Source: REDI01 sp964586865
GTDB lineage: Bacteria > Myxococcota_A > UBA796 > GCA-2862545
DNA length: 27,586 nt
Assembly: GCA_964586865.1 (NCBI GenBank)
Contig: CAZPJM010000035.1
Coordinates: 1 to 27,586, forward strand
Reading direction: 5' to 3'
The notes below the pieces were generated by a model that saw nothing but the letters and a program-made list of their open reading frames with translations, did no database searches and was not told the origin of the DNA. Positions 24,996 through 27,586 of this stretch are shown piece by piece. Within the stretch, counting starts at the first letter, position 1. Each line of letters starts with the position of its first letter. The translations under genes were made by a program, and so were the position numbers.

Positions 24996-25009
24996 GATAT
25001 CATGATATC
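24996..25009. promoter_or_regulatory. perfect palindrome / operator of the fitAB toxin-antitoxin operon
   Basis: GATATCATGATATC is a 14-bp perfect palindrome inside the only AT-rich island between the divergent SNF2 gene and the antitoxin gene. It ends 20 bp before the antitoxin ATG. It contains -10-like hexamers on both strands (TATCAT on plus, TATGAT on minus), so a ribbon-helix-helix antitoxin bound here could block the fitAB promoter and perhaps the SNF2 promoter. Confidence 0.65.
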
Positions 25010-25029
25010 ATAACGCGCGGAGGTGGCTG

Positions 25030-25263
25030 ATGGCTCAGCTCATCGTCAGGAACCTGGAAGACGACGTCGTCGACGCGCTGAAGGCGCGCGCGGCTGCGCA
25101 TGGCCGTTCTGCCGAGGCGGAACACCGGGAGATCCTGCGCAAGGCCCTCCTGGGACCGACGGCAGGAAAGTCTCTGTGGGACTGGATCGCGTCCATGCCG
25201 GACGACGGGCACGACGAGGACTTCGATCGGGTTCGTGACCTTCCGCGGGAGGTCGAGCTGTGA
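25030..25263 (+). CDS. fitA: FitA/VapB-type ribbon-helix-helix antitoxin
   Basis: A 77-residue antitoxin. Residues 1-43 form the ribbon-helix-helix DNA-binding fold typical of FitA: beta strand QLIVRNL, helix DDVVDALKARAAAHG, then SAEAEHREILRKAL. The acidic C-terminal tail (DDGHDEDFDRVRDLP) should wrap around the toxin active site. GGAGG lies seven bases before the ATG. The stop overlaps the toxin start (GTGA), so the two genes are translationally coupled, antitoxin first. It is expected to repress its own promoter at the palindrome directly upstream. All family features are intact. Confidence 0.93.
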   Translation: MAQLIVRNLEDDVVDALKARAAAHGRSAEAEHREILRKALLGPTAGKSLWDWIASMPDDGHDEDFDRVRDLPREVEL

Positions 25264-25670
25264 GCTGGCTGCTCGACACGGACGTGGTGTCCGAGATCCG
25301 CAAGGGTTCGCGCGGTGACCCCGGCGTGGTTCACTGGGCCGGCGGCCGGGACGACGCCGCGTGGCTGAGCGTGCTGACGGTCGGAGAGATCCGTCGTGGC
25401 ATCGAGCTGAAGCGTCGGAGGGACGAGGTGGCGGCGCATCACCTCGACCTCTGGCTGGAAGGTCTGGTGACCTCGTTCAGCTCCCGCATTCTGCCGGTCG
25501 ACCAGCGCGTCGCTGAAGTCTGGGCGCGGATGAACGTGCCGGATCCACGGCCGGTGGTGGACGGTCTGATCGCTGCCACCGCGGCTGTTCACGGTCTCAC
25601 GCTCGTGACGCGCTACACCAGGGACTTCGAAGGCGTGGGTGTGAAGCTGTTCAACCCGTTCACAGGCTGA
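25260..25670 (+). CDS. fitB: FitB/VapC-type PIN-domain ribonuclease toxin
   Basis: A 136-residue PIN-domain toxin. The acidic magnesium-binding residues are present: D6 (LLDTDVVSE), E43 (LTVGEIRRGIE), D101 (VVDGLIAATA) and D122 (TRYTRDF). The protein is the normal family length and ends with the conserved FNPF motif. It should cleave RNA when freed from the antitoxin. The GTG start at 25260 overlaps the antitoxin stop. The gene appears intact, in contrast to the decayed AbiE system 500 bp downstream, so the pair may help stabilise this accessory zone. Confidence 0.93.
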   Translation: MSWLLDTDVVSEIRKGSRGDPGVVHWAGGRDDAAWLSVLTVGEIRRGIELKRRRDEVAAHHLDLWLEGLVTSFSSRILPVDQRVAEVWARMNVPDPRPVVDGLIAATAAVHGLTLVTRYTRDFEGVGVKLFNPFTG

Positions 25671-26105
25671 GTGACGGGGACCCGTTCGCGTCCAGCCTGG
25701 GTGGTCGGTCCTGATGGACAACACTCGAACGCTGCTGACGGCACCGACGGACGAGTTGAAGGTCGGGATCGAGCGGTTCGCGGCCTGCACCTCCCTGGGC
25801 TGCCGTGGGCAGGACGGCGCTCCTCGCGGACGGCGGCCGTCAGCCCCCCCGTGGCACGCCACCCAGCGCGTCGAGTACCCGCCCCGGCAGGGTGTCATCG
25901 CCGGGTCGGAACAGATCCTCGGGCCCGAGGAGCCGCTCGGCCATGAGGGTCGCGAGCCCGTGGACGGTGGCCCAGCACAGGTCGGCGAGGGTCACGGCGT
26001 CCGTGCCGGGGGCGTGACCGGCATCGGTCGGGCGCTGGCGCTGGAGCTCGCACGGACGGTCGCGAAACGCGTACTTCAGGTGCGTGTTGTGATGCATTCT
26101 GGACG
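25671..26105. other. region between fitB and abiE remnant
   Basis: About 435 bp that holds no intact gene. Its only recognisable content is the minus-strand TetR fragment at 25840-26097 and, at its right end, an imperfect inverted repeat that belongs to the abiE control region. Other open frames lack ribosome-binding sites or homology-like features. Confidence 0.55.
25840..26097 (-). pseudogene. C-terminal remnant of a TetR-family regulator (WHG-type ligand domain)
   Basis: The 85-residue frame contains AVTLADLCWATVHGLATLMAERLLGPE, the characteristic W-x-x-VHGLA helix of the WHG-type C-terminal ligand-binding domain of TetR regulators, followed by a plausible C-terminus. No N-terminal helix-turn-helix is found upstream in any frame on this strand. 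The piece is therefore best read as a 5'-truncated regulator left by a deletion or integration event. A short independent protein cannot be excluded. The segment lies in reverse orientation between two toxin-antitoxin loci. Confidence 0.5.
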
Positions 26106-26165
26106 ATGGTTCCGGGATGGATACTCTGGATGAGTGCTACCCGGACACGCACTTTGAGTGCGTGT
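26071..26165 (+). promoter_or_regulatory. abiE promoter flanked by two inverted repeats
   Basis: Inverted repeat 2, ACACGCACT-TTG-AGTGCGTGT (26145-26165), has perfect 9-bp arms. Inverted repeat 1 around 26068-26088 is imperfect and shares the GTGCGTGTT half. The stretch 26071-26088 matches 26149-26166 at 14 of 18 positions. Between them is a candidate promoter with TTCTGG (26097-26102), a 17-bp spacer and GATACT (26120-26125). AbiEi antitoxins are known to repress abiE by binding paired inverted repeats at the promoter, so this fits the remnant abiEi that follows. Confidence 0.55.
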
Positions 26166-26853
26166 TCGCGTGAGGAGCATCCAGCGTCGACCTCCGAGGA
26201 CTTCTTCCAGACCCACCCCGTCTTCACGCACGAGGAGTACGCGCGGAGTCGCCAGGGCGGTAGCAGCCGCACGGTGGACAGCCTGCTTCGCAAGCACGTC
26301 CAGAGCGGCCGGATCGCCCGGGTGCGCCGGGGCCTCTACGTCACGGTGCCGAGAGGGGGGCTCGCCGAGGCGGTCGACCCGTACCTGATCGCGACGAAGG
26401 CCGCGGACGATGCGGCAATACGTATCGGTACGACCTCCGTCGACCGTCGCGGAGCTTCCCGAGATGGGGGGCGGCATCGAGACGACGCCCATGGTGCGGG
26501 TGTGCAGCTGTGAGCGCGCCATGGTCGACGTGCTCCACGCGCCCGGCCTGGGCGGCGGCTGGGAGGAGATCTGGCGCTCGCTCGAGCTGATCGAGTTCCT
26601 CGATCTCGAGGCGCTGATCTCCTACGCGCTCCGCCTCGGGTCGGCGACGACGGCGGCTCGGGTCGGCCTGTTCCTCGATCAGCACCGGGAGCGGCTGTTC
26701 GTCGAGGAGGAGCACCTCGACAGGCTCGCTCGTCGCGTGCCGAAGGATCCGCGGTACCTCAACACGTCCCGGGAGCCGGGTCGGCTTGTCCACCCGTGGA
26801 ACCTTATCGTACCGGAGTGGGTGCTGGACCGCCGCTGGGGGGAGGTGCTGTGA
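26130..26853 (+). pseudogene. abiEi: abiEi antitoxin, broken by internal deletion and frameshift
   Basis: Two pieces of a type IV AbiEi antitoxin lie in different frames. The first, to about 26410, is the N-terminal winged helix: FFQTHPVFTHEEYARS, then a SRTVDSLLRKHVQSGRIARVRRGLYV block and AVDPYLIATKAADDA. The second, 26410-26853, is the C-terminal domain: VRVCSCERAMVDVL, LGGGWEEIWRSLELIEF, TTAARVGLFLDQHRERL and HPWNLIVPEWVLDR. Compared with intact family members, about 40-50 middle residues (the VLAYHxALExHG region) are missing at the junction near 26405-26430. The start is unclear: a good GAGGAG site near 26175 is followed by GCG, not ATG, which suggests a lost start codon. The gene overlaps abiEii as in intact AbiE operons. 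Confidence 0.8.
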
Positions 26854-27481
26854 CGCTCACAAGAAGCCAGCTCCTGGGAGCTGCTGCGGAGACCGGGTTC
26901 CCCGCCGACTCCCTGGAGAAGGTGGGGATGCTCGTGCGCCTCCTCCGCATGATCGTCGCCCATCCCTTCCTCGGGCCGCGGGTGGCGTTGAAGGGCGGCA
27001 CGGCCTTGAACCTCTTCGTGTTCGACCTGCCGCGTCTCTCCTTCGACATGACCTGGGGCCGCCGACCGGGAGACCATGCTCGCGGAGCGGCCGAAGCTCG
27101 ACGCGGCGCTCGGCCAGGTCGCCGGGCGGCTGGGGCTGACGGTGAAGCGCGTTCCCGGGGAGCACGCGGGGGGCAAGTGGCGCCTTTCCTACACGTCCGC
27201 GCTCGGACGTCCTGGAGTGCTCTGCTGCGGCAGGACCTCCGCCCCGCGGAGGTGGACGTGGACCGATGGACGACCGAGCTCGTGGCTGAGACCCGCGTGC
27301 GACTCGCCGCTGTCCTTCCGCTTGCCACCACGAGCGCGAGTTCCTCGAGCGCCTCAACGGCCTGGGCGAGATCGAGCCTTCGCTGATCACGACCGACGCG
27401 CAGCTTCACCGCCGCATCGCGATGAACCCGGGCCTTCGGTGGAAGGCGCTGAACGTGAGGAAGCACATCGGCGGCGCGTGA
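26850..27481 (+). pseudogene. abiEii: abiEii nucleotidyltransferase toxin, degraded
   Basis: The GTG at 26850 overlaps the abiEi stop and begins a typical AbiEii N-terminus (RSQLLGAAAETGF, HPFLGPRVALKGGTALNLFVFDLPRLSFD). The frame then breaks at about 27050, where the catalytic DxDLNYxG motif should be; a few codons are lost. The next segment reads in another frame (ETMLAERPKLDAAL, HAGGKWRLSYTSALGRPG). At about 27210 a deletion of roughly 120 residues removes the central ELAAGKLAAL and RDLFD region. The remainder shifts frame again near 27325 and ends with EFLERLNGLGEIEPSL and LRWKALNVRKHIGG. Several independent lesions make it certainly non-functional. The upstream parent belonged to the type IV AbiE abortive-infection family. 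Confidence 0.88.
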
Positions 27482-27532
27482 CGGACGCCGCGGGTCGTGC
27501 CGACAACGCGCCGGGCTCGAGAAGGAAGGAAG

Positions 27533-27586
27533 CGCCCCCGCCAGGACTCGAACCTGGGACCGTTGGCTTAGAAGGCCAATGCTCTA
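27533..27586 (-). tRNA. tRNA-Arg (anticodon TCT), 5' part cut by window edge
   Basis: Read on the minus strand, the visible part contains the end of the D-stem (GAGC), the anticodon stem-loop TTGGC-CTTCTAA-GCCAA with anticodon TCT, a 5-nt variable loop, the T-arm CCAGG-TTCGAGT-CCTGG, and the 3' acceptor strand CGGGGGC with discriminator G. CCA is not encoded. It decodes AGA. The 3' end faces the decayed abiE and fitAB zone, a common arrangement for integrated elements, which often use tRNA 3' ends as attachment sites. Confidence 0.93.

Noticed and set aside
20967..25670. SNF2 helicase plus fitAB as a named anti-phage system such as DISARM or BREX
   Set aside because: None of the required partner genes (methyltransferase, DUF1998, PLD, PglZ, BrxC) is present.
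25714..26133. Plus-strand 139-codon frame opposite the TetR fragment
   Set aside because: No ribosome-binding site and no recognisable fold; the minus strand has the more protein-like WHG helix.
27533..27586. Attachment-site duplication of the tRNA-Arg 3' end
   Set aside because: I looked for a second copy of the T-arm/acceptor sequence elsewhere in the window and found none; only short chance matches such as near 23388.

Overview
The window is very GC-rich and densely coded, with many Shine-Dalgarno-led ATG/GTG/TTG starts and many small secreted lipoproteins. It also encodes an FG-GAP/ASPIC lipoprotein with a long Asp-Thr spacer and a membrane protein with an AgmX-like C-terminus. These traits fit a free-living, probably marine or salt-exposed member of the Myxococcota (the former Deltaproteobacteria). 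The ectoine hydroxylase supports the osmotic-stress lifestyle. The taxonomic placement is inferred from gene style; the window has no rRNA.

Layout. Positions 62-2255: an M15-type peptidase lipoprotein diverges from a multi-pass membrane protein. Positions 2268-4878 (minus): an acyl-CoA thioesterase-like hotdog protein lies downstream of a hybrid histidine kinase. Positions 4902-6798 (plus): rlmN is followed by a MaoC-like dehydratase. Positions 6803-8953 (minus): ectoine hydroxylase (ectD, with no ectABC nearby) and a metallophosphoesterase lipoprotein. Positions 9079-11412 (plus): the most striking gene, a secreted heme oxygenase that matches the plant fatty-acid alpha-dioxygenase family along its length and ends in an acidic DRWDED-type repeat tail. 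A strong GC hairpin separates it from the convergent fadI-fadJ beta-oxidation operon (11495-14849, minus). Positions 14943-20182: a DUF3592-like membrane protein, several lipoproteins, a Spy/CpxP-like periplasmic protein and the FG-GAP lipoprotein. Positions 20234-20945: an apparent zinc-response operon, in which a SmtB-type ArsR repressor is followed by a small protein with 28 histidines in 117 residues. Positions 20967-24848 (minus): a large SNF2-family helicase.

Positions 24990-27586 form an accessory zone beside a tRNA-Arg(TCT) that is cut by the window edge. It holds an intact FitAB/VapBC-type toxin-antitoxin pair behind a 14-bp perfect palindrome, a C-terminal remnant of a TetR regulator, and a decayed AbiE (abiEi-abiEii) system. 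Both abiE genes carry internal deletions and frameshifts, yet a pair of inverted repeats upstream still looks like the original AbiEi operator.

Working together: thioesterase, MaoC dehydratase, alpha-dioxygenase, thiolase and FadJ make the left half rich in fatty-acyl chemistry, although only fadI-fadJ is a clear operon. No wholly new multi-gene system could be demonstrated. The best candidates for follow-up are the bacterial secreted alpha-dioxygenase and the ArsR/His-rich-repeat zinc module.
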